A DNA stretch of 64,000 bases from Mytilus galloprovincialis (GCF_965363235.1 NC_134851.1:36174321-36238320); one strand, 5' to 3'; shown: positions 25,151 to 37,625, numbered from the stretch's first letter. Program-made: numbers and translations. The notes: a model not told the origin generated them from the letters alone.

Positions 25151-26136
25151 TCGAGTAGACATTAGAAATTTCCATTTTGACCGCGTTAACGTAAATGAAG
25201 TAAACGGGCAATTACTAGTAAACGCCAAATTTAAAGTTAACTAACGAAATATGTGCACGCCGCGTTAACTTGCGTTTAATTAAGGTAATGCTTGGTCTGC
25301 ACCCAACTGTATGTGGCGTGGTTAAACATTATCATGAACATACACGTTTTACAGTTAATCGAAAGTATTGAAATGTCAACAATGAAAGATTATCAATCGC
25401 AAGCAAGTAAAATTTACCATTTGATTCGGGACTTTTCGTTTTAAGCATTTTACTCCAAGTGTCAAAGAACCTATGCATAGACAACATCCCATGATCAGGA
25501 GCCTCGATACCGGAAGTATTGAGATCATAAATGTGTTAATCATGTGGATATGATTTCGTCACTGTATACACATTTCAACTTAACAGCGTTCAGAGAAAAT
25601 ACTGCATTAACATTTTTAACTGTTACTATGTAGAAATGTTTGCTTTAATACTCTCACGTATAATGTATGTAAGCTTCTTTACACTAAAAATACATTTAAT
25701 AGTTTTAGTGCGTTAGAAACACAAACCTTTATGAAACATCAGCAAGGTTATTAACAAAAAATGAAATCGAATAATACTGAAATGATATGGGATATTCATC
25801 CATGACATAAAATCAGGACTTGTACTGAAAAAAAAAATAAAAAGGAAGGAACAGCCCTTTTGATGCTGTTCTTCATCCGAATGTTACAAAGATTCCCCCA
25901 AAGCGTAGCCAAAAAACTATAACCTCACTGCTAGTAAAAGATTACCCTAGCACTGGAGCAGAATTATTCAAAATCACGGCAAAACTAACCCGAAAATCAC
26001 GTGTGCATAAAAAAGGACAACAATGCAAACATTTTGTCAAGGTTGTAGAAAAAAACGGAATACAAGAGGATACGTAATACAAAAAAGTACTTAAACAGAA
26101 ACATTCTTTAACTGTTAGTCGTGAAAATATAAAATG

Positions 26137-26614
26137 TATTTACCGATTTATTGGTTCGCCAATAACAAATCAAGAACAATTCTTCCATTGTATTTAACAA
26201 TTTATTGTTTTGTAATTAACTGGAGTAATCTTGTAATGGTAAAAAGACTGACGATATATTGCAGTACTTTTTGGAATAATTTACTTACTGATACTACTAG
26301 CTTCAGTAATGTTATAGTATACAATGTATTACTTGATTACGGTTGTATGCTCATCATAGCTACCAGGATGGAAATTTTGTATTTGTGTCAGACGCGTGTT
26401 TTGTCAACAAAGAAGTTGAAAAGCCTTAATAAAGCACGATGTTAAAGGGCATTTGAGGGGGAAAAATCTAAATATTTTGTCAAATACATGTTTATCAACA
26501 GTTAATTTATAAAATACATTACAATACTCTTTACTTGGTAACACCAAATAACTTCCAGCTTCATTATACCTTAATCGTAATCAACAATTGTAGCACAAAG
26601 AACAGAATACAGAG
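26137..26614. mobile_element. Inverted copy of the 12868-13340 spacer element
   Basis: About 480 bp is the near-exact reverse complement of 12868-13345. It has neither copy of the 344-bp repeat. The 103-codon frame starting at 26134 is an accident of this element and has no counterpart start in the other copy. Confidence 0.75.
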
Positions 26615-27350
26615 TTGAAGAAAAGACTGATTCAGAAGTATTTTTTTATTTATTGTAGGTTTGATGTGATTTTATTTGTAATGATGACAGGTAGGTTTGT
26701 TCTGTTAGAACTTGGATTGGTGGGAGGCAACTGTGATGTAAAAGTGCAAACAGTGATACTCTGCTGAAGACATATTGTAATATTTATAGACAAAAGTAAA
26801 AATTAATGAAAATACCGAACATCGAGGAAAATACATAAAATGTAAATATGTCAAAAATAGGGACACAACAGTCAACATTGAGTTATAATCTTACTCACTT
26901 AAAAAACCAAACAAACAAATATGTATCAAAAAGCACAAAGAGACATACGACTTAGCACATAGGAGTGATACGTATATTGATTCACTATTTCACAATTTAC
27001 GTCCTGTGGCATATATTCCATACGCATTTAGTAAAATTACAAATAAAGAGTCAGGTTATTTAGACATTAGTAGACATTAATCATTATGCAATCCTGTGAA
27101 AATTAGGTAACACAATTGCAAAGAGTAAAATGCAATATCATTTTAAGGAAAATGGCAGTTATTATCTTATAGTTTGTTTCTGTTTTTGTTGAATTTTCGT
27201 ATTTGTTTACACTTCAGTGTTTTTGTTGATTCGTTGTTTTCCTCGTATATTTGATGTGTTCCCTTCGATTTAGTTTGTAACCAGCATTTATTTTCTCTTA
27301 ATGAATTAATAACTTTTTAACAGCTGTATACTACTGTTGCCTTTATTTAT
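26615..27350. other. Intergenic, no supported gene
   Basis: Contains a diverged AACAGTCAACATTGAGTTAT repeat piece near 26865-26960. Nothing coding is seen. Confidence 0.4.
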
Positions 27351-27440
27351 AGATATAGGAAGATGTGGTATGAGTGCAAATGAGACAACACTCCGTCCAA
27401 GTAACAATTTTTAAAAGTAAATCGTTATAGGTCAAGGTTG
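27351..27440 (-). repeat. TTCGGTGTGAGCC-family fragment, inverted
   Basis: AGATATAGGAAGATGTGG and GGTCAAGGTT are the reverse complement of the family's 3' part as seen at 16066-16370. Confidence 0.6.
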
Positions 27441-27837
27441 TCAACTCTTTTGGCATCGTATAAAAACATAAAGATAATAAAAGCTACTGTCTATTTTATT
27501 CTCTCATTTTTCTTCTTTCTTTTTAATAGGACACTTATACGCAATATAACATAAAACATGTATAATTTACAGAGTACAAATCTCATAATCTGTTATGAAA
27601 CTCATAATTATTATTTAAAAAAAGACATTTCGATAAAATGTTATATCTGCAAATTAATGTGATCCTACCTCTCCCACTTGATGCTTGTTATCTTTGTTTT
27701 TCTCTCTCTCTATTTTTACTTTGATATGGATATCCGGTTGTACCTCTCCGGCTTGTTGCTTTTCCAATTTCATCTATTTCGTTTATATGTGGTCTTACTT
27801 TGCTTGCTTGAGAGTATTATTTTTTTTTATGTTTCTT

Positions 27838-28125
27838 TCGTGTACCTGTTTTTTTTTAAATTTCGTATGCCATCAATTATTTTCCTCTACTGAATATGTA
27901 CTGATTTAGATAATTCAGAATAAGAATTAGTCCAGTTGTTGGCTTTTGTAACACACTTGCTTCATCAACCTCATTCAAGTTTTTTGCGTGTACGTAATTT
28001 TATATGCCATTAAATAGTTTCCTCTCCTGAATGTATATTGATTAAGAAAATTCATATTAAGGATTAATCCAGGGATTGCTTTTATAGAACACTTTCTTCA
28101 TCAACCTTTTCAAGTTTTTTTTAAG
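27838..28125. repeat. Imperfect tandem duplication, period about 137 bp
   Basis: Two units share TATGCCAT(C/T)AA, TTCCTCT(A/C)CTGAAT, ATTAGTCCAG/ATTAATCCAG and TTCATCAACCT. The pair of frames at 27678-27909 is low complexity and not a gene. Confidence 0.6.
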
Positions 28126-28164
28126 GGTCATCAGTATTTATCAACAACAAAAAAATCCAGATAT

Positions 28165-28400
28165 GTTCAATACAAACACCGTATTTGCCATTGAGTTTAT
28201 TTTAGACCAATGTCCTTGCAAACCGCGAAGTGTTTGTCACGTTTGTCTAATAATGTGAGCAAGTAATGTTATTTATTTCAAAACATTAGAAATCTAACAT
28301 TTGTAAAGTAAAATGAAATTTGCATTTCAAAACAACTTTGGGTAATTTATTTTAGTTATTGTTTATTTGAAAGTGTACGTGGTGGTTTTGCTATAAAAAA
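28165..28400. repeat. Segment shared with 45700-45900
   Basis: CCATTGAGTTTATTTTAGAC, CCTTGCAAAC and TTATTTCAAAACA(T/A)TAGAAA occur in the same order at about 45735-45840. It is a diverged dispersed or duplicated segment. Confidence 0.45.
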
Positions 28401-29100
28401 AATGTATGGTGTGCAAAATCAATCACTAGTAAAATATATTCGTTTAAAAAATAACTGAGAAAGTGCAAGCTAAATTTTTTCCTTAAACAGAACCGATCAG
28501 TAGATTTATCAATTTGCCAACAAAAAAAGTTCCATGTAGGCTGAAGAGATTTCGATTTATTAGTAGTTAGGCTAACCCGTATTATAGAAAGTAAAGTGAA
28601 CTTTAGTAATTCTGTAACCGATGATTGAGTAGTATGACTTTTGAATTTGATGCAGTGTGATTATTTGATTATGTTGTTAGTAGTGATAACATGGTGCGAT
28701 CTTGTACAATTTTATCTATCGATTAATTAGCGCTATTTGTAAAAAAATTAAAACAAATGGTGAGGCATCAGTGCGATCTTATGTTACTTAGTATACTTAA
28801 TCCATGTCCCGTTCCACCAACATGCTATCGACCTTGATTATGGTTGACCAGATGATTGCCATTATTATCAGATTTCTCAGAAGTCCTTATGGTTTCTTTT
28901 AAAGATTAACCTGGCTGACATGATATATTGAAATGTACAATAGTTTAGCGTCGTCAGTATGTCTTTTTATGAAAATTATTATACTCTTCGTTTTATATTA
29001 CTTATATCAATATGATACACGACATTAAAGAGTTTTTATTCAAATATCAGAATCGAATAAAAAATTAATGCTCTATGAACTTCGACAAAACTCCACCACT
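28400..29100. other. Intergenic, no supported gene
   Basis: AT-rich. I see no repeat or coding signal that I can name. Confidence 0.4.
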
Positions 29101-29310
29101 AAAACCTAAAGGATTTTTTTATCCCAGGAATAGATTACCTTAGCCGTATTTGGCACACATTTGTAGAATTTTGGGTCCTCAATGATCTCCAATTTTGTAC
29201 TTGTTTGACTTGATTTTTATGTTGATCTGAGCGTCACTGATGAGTCTTAAGTAGACGAAACACGCGTCTGGCGTACTAAATGATAATCCTGGTACCTTTG
29301 ATAACTTTTT
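29100..29310. repeat. GATGAGTC/TAGACGAAACACG repeat
   Basis: Contains GGTCCTCAATGATCTCC, TTGTACTTGTTTGACT, GAGCGTCACTGATGAGTC, TAGACGAAACACGCGTCTGG and CCTGGTACCTTTGATAAC, the most complete copy of the family here. The reverse frame 29179-29364 is spurious. Confidence 0.7.
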
Positions 29311-29979
29311 GTTTAGCCATTCCGTCACATTGGTGCCGTCAGAACAAGTTTTTTTCGTCTGCAAGGCAGTAATTTAAAAATCTACTTTATGAATTCGTTG
29401 CATCCTCTCGGTTCATTAGCAAATAATTAGTGAATAACTTTACTTCTAATCATAACGTCAATGTAAACAGTAAATGTGTTTTCTTAACCATATTAAATAC
29501 TAGTGTTTGATATGTTTTTTTCCTTGTTATAGTTGTAAAAATGTGTCCATTAAATTATAATAATCCCATTATTGTTTTTACCTAGTTAGTACTTATACGT
29601 AATAAGCTATTAATTTTTGTGTGTAATCACTTGTCCCAGATACTTATGTAGATGTGTGCTGTTGTAATACCATTTGTAATATTTATTTTAGTACGACGTT
29701 TTAAACGTTAGTAAAACTATTGTTAATTTTTTATTCCTATAGTATGTATGGAAAGCTTTAATAGACATGGATTATACGATTAGCTTATCACTATTTTTTT
29801 TTCTTTTTCTGGCGGAGGGATATGGTCTTTGATATTGGACTTTGATTGTAAGAAATCGACGTGAAAGATGTTACATATTAAGGTCGTATAAAAATAACTT
29901 GACGCAGTTTACATGATTTAAGGTAGATACATGGTATACCGCCATCTTGGATTGTACAATCACAGAATGAAAATCGGTC

Positions 29980-30250
29980 TAGTTATTTGCTACCTTAAGA
30001 CAATGATGAAGAATATAACATGTTATACGTTAAATGCAAAGGTCGAGTTCTTGCTGATGTTAATTCAACGAAATTCGAGATTTAAAAAAACCCCAACATA
30101 TCGTTTTCAAGACAGAGATTTTAACACCTTGAGTCCGTCAGCAGCGGTAGATAATATTGAACACAAAATTTTTTGACGTTGAAATTAACATCAGTACCGC
30201 TAATCATGCTAATCAAGACCTGAAAAATAGAGCCAAACATTCTGAACGTA
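29980..30250. repeat. Four-copy block, copy 1
   Basis: Contains AATGCAAAGGTCGAGTTC, TTGCTGATGTTAATTCAACG, TTTTAACACCTTGAGTCCG, TCAGCAGCGGTAGATAA and GACGTTGAAATTAACATCAG. The same motifs in the same order occur at 31770, 33300 and 42870. The 81-codon frame across it is not conserved in the others. Confidence 0.65.
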
Positions 30251-31289
30251 AATATTCATTGTGTGTTGTGTTATTTTGGATTTTATAAAAATGGATAATT
30301 ACCACACGAATCAATGTTTACATTTACTCGGAAGAAATTGTTCCGAGTATTCCTTATTTTGATTGGTTAATTTGTTACCTGGATACAGGACGCTCTTATA
30401 TATTTCTTTGTTTCGGGATTCGCGGTATATTTGAAATTTTTCGTTGAAATTATTTACCCTCCTACCCGCCGCATACACCTGTTTTATTTTATTTTTTTTT
30501 ATTTTAATTTTATTGTATTGTATGTACTTATTTATAAGATGTGCTTGTGTATACTGTAGCTAGCTCATGTGTTTATTCGATCTGTTTGGATGAATATATT
30601 TATCATTTCTAATGACTAGACGCTATATTTGCCCATTAACATTAACTTTACATGTTATATGTGACTGTCAGTGGTATAGTCGAGTGTTTATCCTGTGCTG
30701 TAAAATATATTTGTTTGTCTTGTGTATATATTGTGCCATAATAAAATTGAGTAACTTTGATTTCTTTTGTGAGAAGCCTGGTAATTTTATGATAATTTTG
30801 ACAAGTAACTAACGGCAATACACTGGTTGGTATACAACTTTACAGATATGATGTTGGGAATATTATTTGTCCAAGTTACATAACATCACAGAAATTTACA
30901 ATATAAAACGACAAATTAACACAAAAAAACAATTATAGTAGTAGAGGTTATATATTAAAAGAACATTCGAATATTTATTTTTTTTACTTCTGACAGTCAA
31001 TACATTTTGGAATCAAAATTGTAGGCTGAACTTAGTCATGTCAAAATAAGAGTAGTCATACCAATGGTGATAATGTTTTGAACCGACAATTTAAAACTAT
31101 GGTAGACATACCACTGGTGATAATAGGTTTTGTACCAACAGTTCAAAACCACAGTAGTCATACCACTGATGAGGATATTTTGTTTGCCGACAATTTAAAT
31201 ATCGTAGGTTGATCCATTGGTTATCTGGTTTCCTACATTCCTCAGTATATAATGAAAGCTTTTATATAAGAAGATTGACTTATCTATTC

Positions 31290-31510
31290 TAAAATGGAGA
31301 AAGGAAATGGGGAATGTGTCCAAGCGACAACAACCCGACCTTAGAGCAGACAACAGCCGAAGGCCACTAATGGGTCTTCAGTGTAGCGAGAAACTCCCGC
31401 ACCCAGAGGCGTCCTTCAGCTAGCCCCTTAAAATATGTATACAAGTTAAGTGATAATGGACGTCATACTTAACTCCGAATTATACACAAGAAACTAAAAT
31501 TAAAAAAAAT
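31290..31510 (-). mobile_element. Truncated Naiad-type 3' tail
   Basis: Matches 58945-59165 from GGAAATGGGGAATGTGTC through CCGCACCCAGAGGCGTCC and on to ACACAAGAAACTAAAATTAA, so it covers over 200 bases of the element's 3' end. Minus orientation, 5'-truncated. Confidence 0.75.
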
Positions 31511-31769
31511 ATTTGTGATTTCTTTTTCCTTTTCTCTTTAGATTTTTTTTAAACTAGAACCTTTCATTTTTTGAAAAAGAAATAATATGCACATGGCAAA
31601 TACTTGTTATACGGTCTGCAATATACAAAACAACAATATATCTAAACTTTCGGAGTAATATTGATTTGAAAATTTTATTCTCAATGTAGGAAACCTACAT
31701 TTAATATAAAATATTATATATGTATGTATACAAACAGGACGCTCTTTATGACAAACATGAAGACTCGAA

Positions 31770-32020
31770 CATGCTATGTTTAACGTTCAATGCAAAGGTC
31801 AAGTTCTTGCTGATGTAATTCAACGTCATAAGAGATAAAAAAAAAAACAACTTCCAAAAATACAAATGCACGACAAAGATTTAACACCTTTAGTCCGTCA
31901 GCAACGGTTGTTAATACAGGAAAAAAAATCCTTGACGTTGAAATTAATATCAGTATTGCTTATCATGTCAGAATAAAAACTTGAGCCAAAGTTTTTCAAT
32001 AGAGATATTCATTTTATGGT
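31770..32020. repeat. Four-copy block, copy 2
   Basis: TTCAATGCAAAGGTCAAGTT, TTTAACACCTTTAGTCCG and GACGTTGAAATTAATATCAG align with copy 1. Between copies 1 and 2 the ACCACTGGTGATAA motifs (31065-31170) also repeat locally. Confidence 0.65.
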
Positions 32021-33299
32021 TAAATCGTCCAGCAACGAACGACAATACTCACGTGGGTATATAAATTAAGATAGACGCTGTTTGATGTATTATCTGTCAA
32101 ACTTACTTAGCATTACAAAATTTGCAACATTGAACGTCAAATTAACAGAAAAAAACAAGTATAGTAGAAGAAATAACAAATCATAAAGGCTATTTAAATA
32201 AAAATGTAAACAACCAAACGAAATTCATTTTAAGGGATCGAAATTGTTGGCTTTACTCACTCAAGAAGGCAAAAACATTCGCCAAAATGTGATATAATGA
32301 GGACATCGGTAATATTTATTATAGTAAAATTAAAGAACTTTGCATGTCTTTCTGCTTTTGCATGTTTTGGGTTTGAGAAAAAAAGTAAAATAACGAAAAT
32401 ATATTCGAAACCGAAATTCAAAACGATAAGTCCGTAATTAAACGGCAAATCCAAAAGCTCAATCACACCAAACGAATGTATAACAACTGTCATATTCCTT
32501 ACTTGGTACAGGTTTTTCTTGGTGTTTTACTTCAAATGAGTACAAAGTGTTCGTTCAGGAAATGTGAATAATAAGAAGCCTTTTAATGACTGTCTGTCTA
32601 TTAGAGCACAAAATCATATAATCAGCAAAGATGTTGTTTACCAAAACAGTCAGCAGTTGATACTTTCGTCTTTCGTGTGTTTATTTAATGACCTAATGCG
32701 GTTTTATTTTACAAAAAAGATTTTTAATGACTGACAGCAATAATCATACCCCCGCCTTGATAAGTGAGGGTACACTGTGTTGATGAGAATTCAGATTGTT
32801 GGTTTGTCAGTACATGTTTATTTCACTTTACCGACAATGTTGGTAATACCACTGGTCATGGTGATTGCTTGTTTTTTTACTTACAATTCAAAACAACGTT
32901 AGTCATACCTTAGTGATTTTCCTTCCTAAAGTCCTCGTTGTGTATTGAAAGCTCTTGACATTAGAAGATTGACTCTCTTCATTATATGTTTTTCTTTCGT
33001 TTTGCTTTCTGTTTGTATTGACAGTTCAAAACAACGTTAGTCATACCATTCGTTACCTTTTTTATTCCTTAGTCTTAAAAATGTATAGCAAGCTTTAAGT
33101 AAAAGATTAGTTTAACATTTATTTGTTTTGCTTTCGTTTTCCTTTCATAATTAGATTCCTGCAAACAATAAACTTTCCCTGGTATCTATAGCGAGTGTAT
33201 ATAATTTTAATTCAGTCTTTAAAATATTACAAAAGAACGACATTTCGAAACAAGTGGAAAAATATTGTCTACAATATTAGACTCTCACTGTAGGAAGCC

Positions 33300-33545
33300 G
33301 ACACTAAATATGTTATAGTTTATGTTCAATGCAAAGTTCGTTTTCTTGTTGATATTAATTCAACGTCTTAACGGCTACAAAAAAACACAATTTTTATTTA
33401 TGAGATTTTAACACCTTCAATTGGAAGTCCGTCAGCAGCGATAGATAACATTGAAAACAAAAGTTCTCTGATGTCAAAATGAATATCGGTACAGCTATTC
33501 AAAACAAAATGAAAAAAAAATGGACCAAAGTTTAATAACACAAAT
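33300..33545. repeat. Four-copy block, copy 3
   Basis: TTCAATGCAAAGTTCGTTTT, AAGTCCGTCAGCAGCGATAG and ATGAATATCGGTACAGC align with copies 1 and 2. Confidence 0.65.
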
Positions 33546-33880
33546 ATTTATTTTTGTAGACAATATCGAAAAGCAACTACCTGTTTAAACCGGTCTTACA
33601 TTTTCATATAGATTGGAAAAGAAACTATTAGAAAAATTATTTGTCAGATTCAAAAAAGCTTGAAAAATAAAAACATATGAAGAATAATCCACAAAATAGA
33701 AATAGACAAACGACAAAGGAAGTTCGAAATTAAAACATTTATTCTTTTTGCATCTGACCTTAATTTGTTTAAGTATTAAAAAAATGACGGAGAACCGAAA
33801 CAGACAAACAAGCACTCGCAAAAATGAGATTTATTGAGTAAAATAACATCATGAACATGTTCATATATATGAAAGTATAT

Positions 33881-34150
33881 TTACAGAATTTTACACGACT
33901 CCTGTTCTTTTTTTATTGAAGGAAATTGTCTGTGCGTGGTTTTGTTGGTACAAAAAAAGAAACAAGTACGGGCATTGATTGGACATATACCCTTCCAAGA
34001 TTTATCAATATAGGCCATATCAAGATTGTATTCCAATGCAGCAAAAAATAATGGTTTTTCTAGTAATCCTCTTTGTTGTAAATCTAGGGTGCGCTTGTCA
34101 CATTTATGCACTGCCAGTATAAAATTAAAACTATTTGTTCTACTACACAT
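33881..34150 (-). other. 89-codon open frame, unrecognised
   Basis: The frame has a less biased composition than most in the window (for example LDLQQRGLLEKPLFFAALEY), but I know no match and see no splice or promoter signals. It may be a fragment of a mobile-element protein or chance. Confidence 0.2.
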
Positions 34151-34435
34151 TCTAGACTAACAAGCATAAACACTTTACATTGAATATAATATCCAAATTA
34201 AAGTAAGTTAAGCAGAGGTGTACCAATACACGGAGAAGAATAGAAACATTTAATTAAAATGCAGCGTGTTTTGTATACAAAGGTATATGTTCACCTTATT
34301 ATCGCATTCAGTCAAGGAATTCATGTGATTTCATTAGTTTGTATGTGTTACCTTGACTTCCTAGTTGTATTTATAGGCTTACACATTTGTAAAATACAAT
34401 CGCCTATATTTGTGTATGTATTGATTGTTTGTGGT

Positions 34436-34650
34436 TTAACGTTACTTTTAAGCGGCGCTTCTTTTGGACTATCATGGCGGCCTGTTTTTGTTGGTGAGAG
34501 AAACCGCAGTGCCCGGAGAAAACCACCGACCTTCGATAGAAAAGAAAACTGACAATCCTAGTCAGTTATGATTGGAATTGATTTCATCTATACGAGCAGG
34601 GTTCGAGCTCACAACCTCTGTTTTTACTGGTTTGTGATTACAGTAGTATA
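34436..34650 (-). mobile_element. tRNA-derived SINE fragment (bivalve type)
   Basis: On the minus strand GAGCTCGAACCCTGCTCG contains a B-box-like GTTCGAACCC-type core, preceded by CTGTAATCACAAACCAGT and followed by the body motifs ACTGACTAGGATTGTCAG and GGTCGGTGGTTTTCTCCGGG. I know this as a widespread bivalve SINE whose head is a Leu/Ser-type tRNA. The A-box end is missing or diverged here. The plus frame 34259-34552 runs over it and is spurious. Confidence 0.65.
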
Positions 34651-34774
34651 AGAGCTTAAAACACTGGCAACAGAGTTGTGTATGTATTATATGTTCAATG
34701 ATAGCAATGTAATGAATGAAAATATAATCGAAATAAAAAAAAGGTTTTCGATAATTTAATATAAAATGTATATA

Positions 34775-34780
34775 TTTATT
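34775..34780 (-). terminator. Poly(A) signal of GIY-YIG gene A
   Basis: Minus-strand AATAAA about 60 bases after the TGA of gene A, a compact 3' UTR. Confidence 0.65.
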
Positions 34781-34838
34781 CAATTTGGATCATTACAAAT
34801 TAAAGTATTTAATTCAAATGTGTCCAATAAATACGGCA

Positions 34839-35042
34839 TCATTCTTCTTTACGTCCGCATGAACGTCCTCTTTTCATGTTAAATTTAGGACGAACTCCTT
34901 GTTGCTTTTCAGCGAATTGAATAAATGGTTCTTCAAGGCATTCCGCCTTTCTCTCCTCAACCCAGGCGAGTGAAAAGTCTCTTAAATCCTTTCCTTTCAA
35001 AAATTTACCAATGGCTTGCTTATCATAACCCCCACTGTGAGC
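34839..35042 (-). CDS. GIY-YIG gene A, last exon
   Basis: Starts after acceptor CTACACTTTTCAG and reads 67 codons to TGA in phase 0. It encodes the second half of a GIY-YIG fold. AHSGGYDKQAIGKFLKGKD gives the conserved His after the R-L helix. VEERKAECLEE carries the catalytic, metal-binding Glu. GVRPKFNMKRGRSC has the family's terminal P-x-F-N. Joined to the 35821-36027 exon it completes the domain, with G-I-Y, Y-I-G, Arg, His, Glu and Asn all present, so the nuclease could be active. Its counterpart in gene B (46372-46719) shares most residues (WV-ERKAECLEE-FI-F, FN-KRGRSC). The ORF is too short for default gene calling. Confidence 0.82.
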   Translation of the reverse strand, partial: AHSGGYDKQAIGKFLKGKDLRDFSLAWVEERKAECLEEPFIQFAEKQQGVRPKFNMKRGRSCGRKEE

Positions 35043-35820
35043 CTGAAAAGTGTAGTTTAATAGATTATGTTTTGTATAAATTAATAATCAGATATTCAGA
35101 TAAATTAAACTTTTTTCAAACTACTGTTCCATCATGTATTTAAATATGAGGAAACATGTATAACATTTCATTGATATACTGTTATAAGGTTACATCATAA
35201 AATAATATTTCTTTTATCATACATCATGTACATACATCTTTGTACCATATAACCACAACTAATGGTTTAAAAGTTATCACAACAACGATTTATTCTAAAT
35301 GAAAAAGTAATTAAAGATAACGTTAGACATTGGTGTAATTCATGTTTAGAAATTTTATTTGTGTACTGCTAGGATCGAAATAAAATAATTAGAATGGTTT
35401 TTAAGCTATTAAACATAGCTGATCCAAATGCTGTTAACCTGTCCTATTTTGTTTTCGACTGAGGTTGAATGTCCCTATGATATCTTTTGCCTCACTTTTA
35501 ATGTGTTTAATTGTATAAGATGGACATATTCATCTGTTTCAGAAAAAGCAGTTTTCGACACTTCTTATTCAATTGTTGATTAAATTCGAAAGTAGAACTA
35601 TTGATATAATTGAAAACCGGTAAACAACTTATTTTTAACAACAACAAAAAAAAAAATCAACAAAAAAAAAAAACAAAAACAAAAACAAAAACAAAAAACA
35701 CACACATAGCCCATACAATTTTCTCATATTGAATTGCAGGCGCCCGCAAAAGACAAAACATGTTTGATGAGCTAAATTTGAAGAAGCAATTGTAAACAAA
35801 TTCACATTAATTAAACTTAC
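35043..35820 (-). other. Intron 2 of GIY-YIG gene A (778 bp)
   Basis: Donor CTC|GTAAGT at 35820, acceptor TTTTCAG ending at 35043. It contains an (AAAAAC)n run at about 35647-35700. Phase 0, the same position as in gene B. Confidence 0.8.
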
Positions 35821-36027
35821 GAGAAGTCTCTTTCGCACACTGCGGTCTGAATATCCAATATATATAATTTCACCATTAACAGTTTTAATACAGTAAATGC
35901 CATGCCTATTTGGCACAGCTCTAGTTTTTCTCAAAAGTGCAGCACTATATTCGGTATGCATTAACTGCTTCCACACCTGTCTCTTCTTTGTGCAGATTTT
36001 CTGCTTACAAAATAAACAGCAATCTGT
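35821..36027 (-). CDS. GIY-YIG gene A, central exon (GIY and YIG motifs)
   Basis: This exon has 69 codons, phase 0 at both ends, acceptor CCTATTTCAG and donor GTAAGT. It begins with a Cys-rich segment (TDCCLFCKQKIC, a possible CxxC zinc knuckle), then LLRKTRAVPNRHGIYCI with the GIY motif and EIIYIGYSDRSVRKRLL with YIG and the conserved Arg. GIY-YIG proteins cut DNA with one metal ion, using Tyr, Arg and Glu. This one stands alone with no RT or homing-endonuclease partner domain. The predicted complete protein (six-codon first exon, this exon, last exon) has about 142 residues. Biological role unknown: repair, defence and a domesticated mobile nuclease are all possible. The raw frame runs on into the intron to 35635, but that part is not coding. 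Confidence 0.82.
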
Positions 36028-36642
36028 CTGAAATAGGATAAAAACCTTTTCAAATTTTTTTTAGAATTAAAAACGTTAAATTAATCGATTCTTTCAATTT
36101 ATTAGAACGACGTTTCTGTGACTCATATCGATTGAAATATGTTTGCGCTTTCAAAAATTAAATTGTAAGAAGAATGGTGTATGCATATCAGATTTCAAAG
36201 TACATTTTGATTTGCTCAAACGTACTTTGATCTGTATGTTCTAGTGAACTTATGATAGGACTTTTAAAAATCGGTAAACAACTGTTGATTCTAAATTCAA
36301 AACGGTCTGTAGCACATATTTGAGTCAAATTAGTCAGGGATTATCGATCACAACACAGTGTGCATTAAAGAACGAAATTGCAAGCTTATATTAGGAACTC
36401 GTCATGTAAATCCAGGAAAAATTATTTGAAATAATGTCAGTTATTTTTTTTTATACTTTCCTTAACTCACCAAACGTATCATACCTATAACATGACATGT
36501 ATAATTTTGAACGCTAGACTTTCAATCAAAAAGACAAAATTTTAGATTTAACGCTGCATCCAACAATTTACAAATAATCAAAGTACAAGCAGATGCTTTC
36601 AACAATCGGTTTAGTTTGAAAATGTTTTCATTTAATCATTAT

Positions 36643-36660
36643 CTTTTTTATTCTTTTCAT
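36643..36660 (-). pseudogene. First-exon copy A1, donor lost
   Basis: Same context as 38100-38117: AAGG then ATGAAAAGAATAAAAAAG, with a TATATAAATAG box at 36704-36714. The base pair after the exon is AT instead of GT, so splicing from here should fail. Confidence 0.5.
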
Positions 36661-37437
36661 CCTTGTATTTTTATGAAATTTGAACCGACTAGATGAACAA
36701 TTGCTATTTATATATTGATGTGAAAATTTTCATGAAATACTAAAAAAAAAACTGTTCTGTATTCTAGAACAGGTGTGAAATACTTAATAAAAATGATGCA
36801 ACTAACTGCAATATTTGGTACCTAAATATAATTCTTCTGACATGCAAACCGTGTTTACCTTTTATTAGTAAATCAATATCTAAATATAGATAGATAGTTG
36901 CATTTCACAAAAGCTTAAAATAGCATACAGAATGAAAACAGTCGTCAGAAAACTTGATAAAGTTTCTAGTGAATTATTTTAATTGATGTGCTATGTTGAT
37001 TTAACATAGGAACTCTTAATCTTAATATCGAACATAAGCGCTATTATATTCTTCTGAACATGCAATCATGACTTCCCAGTATCATGTGTTTGATTTGAGA
37101 AGAAAATTTGTTAAGTGTTTCAAGTTCCCCACCCTTTTGAAAGAAATATATATTCAGGAATACTTAAGTCCCGTTTTAAAAAGGGATTACAAAGTTTTCA
37201 GGTTTTCAATGAATAGATCATTTATTTCAAACTGCAATATATAAGATAATATCGATACGTACATACAATGTAGCTGGTGTTTTCAACTTAAATGGCGACA
37301 TATTTAACAGTGGGTTTACCTTTTAACCTATCTGTATTTTGAAAACACTGTTTTGTGGTCATTCTTTTTTTAAGATATATAAAAAATGATGTTATTTAAT
37401 TTAAGCCATATATGCATCTATTGAAAAGATAGGAACA

Positions 37438-37625
37438 TATAAAAAAGAAGATGTGGTACGATTGCCAATGAAACAACTCTCCACAAGATACCAAAATGAC
37501 ACAGAAATTAACAATTATTGGTCGCGGTACGGCCTTCACAAATGAGCAAAGCTCATACCGTCAGCTATACAAGACCCCGAAATGACAATGTAAAACAATT
37601 CAAACGAGAAAACTAACAGGTTATT
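37438..37625 (-). repeat. GAAGATGTGGTACGATTGCC mussel repeat
   Basis: Contains CAATGAAACAACTCTCCAC, CAAATGAGCAAAGCTCATACC and GACAATGTAAAACAATTC, a repeat family I know to be abundant in Mytilus. It sits inside the first upstream unit of gene A and is absent from the other two, so it inserted after the duplication. Confidence 0.7.

Larger units (their letters stand above)
20706..25309. mobile_element. 4.6-kb TA-flanked TIR element (mariner-like ends)
   Basis: The left end is TA|CAGTTGGGTGCAGACC at 20704 and the right end is its exact inverse (25294-25309) followed by TA. Identity extends at least 25 bp. TA duplication and a CAGT start fit the Tc1/mariner superfamily. Subterminal zones 20730-20990 and 24830-25270 are dense in GTAAACG/CGTTTAC motifs, many as GTAAACGCGCGTTTAC-like palindromes. 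No transposase is visible, and a second element (22609-24381) sits inside. It ends about 440 bp upstream of the 526-aa gene promoter. Confidence 0.8.

Noticed and set aside
26134..26445. 103-codon plus frame
   Set aside because: Lies in the mobile spacer element and its other copy gives no equivalent gene.
34259..34552. 97-codon plus frame with predicted membrane stretches
   Set aside because: Its C-terminal third is the antisense of a tRNA-derived SINE.
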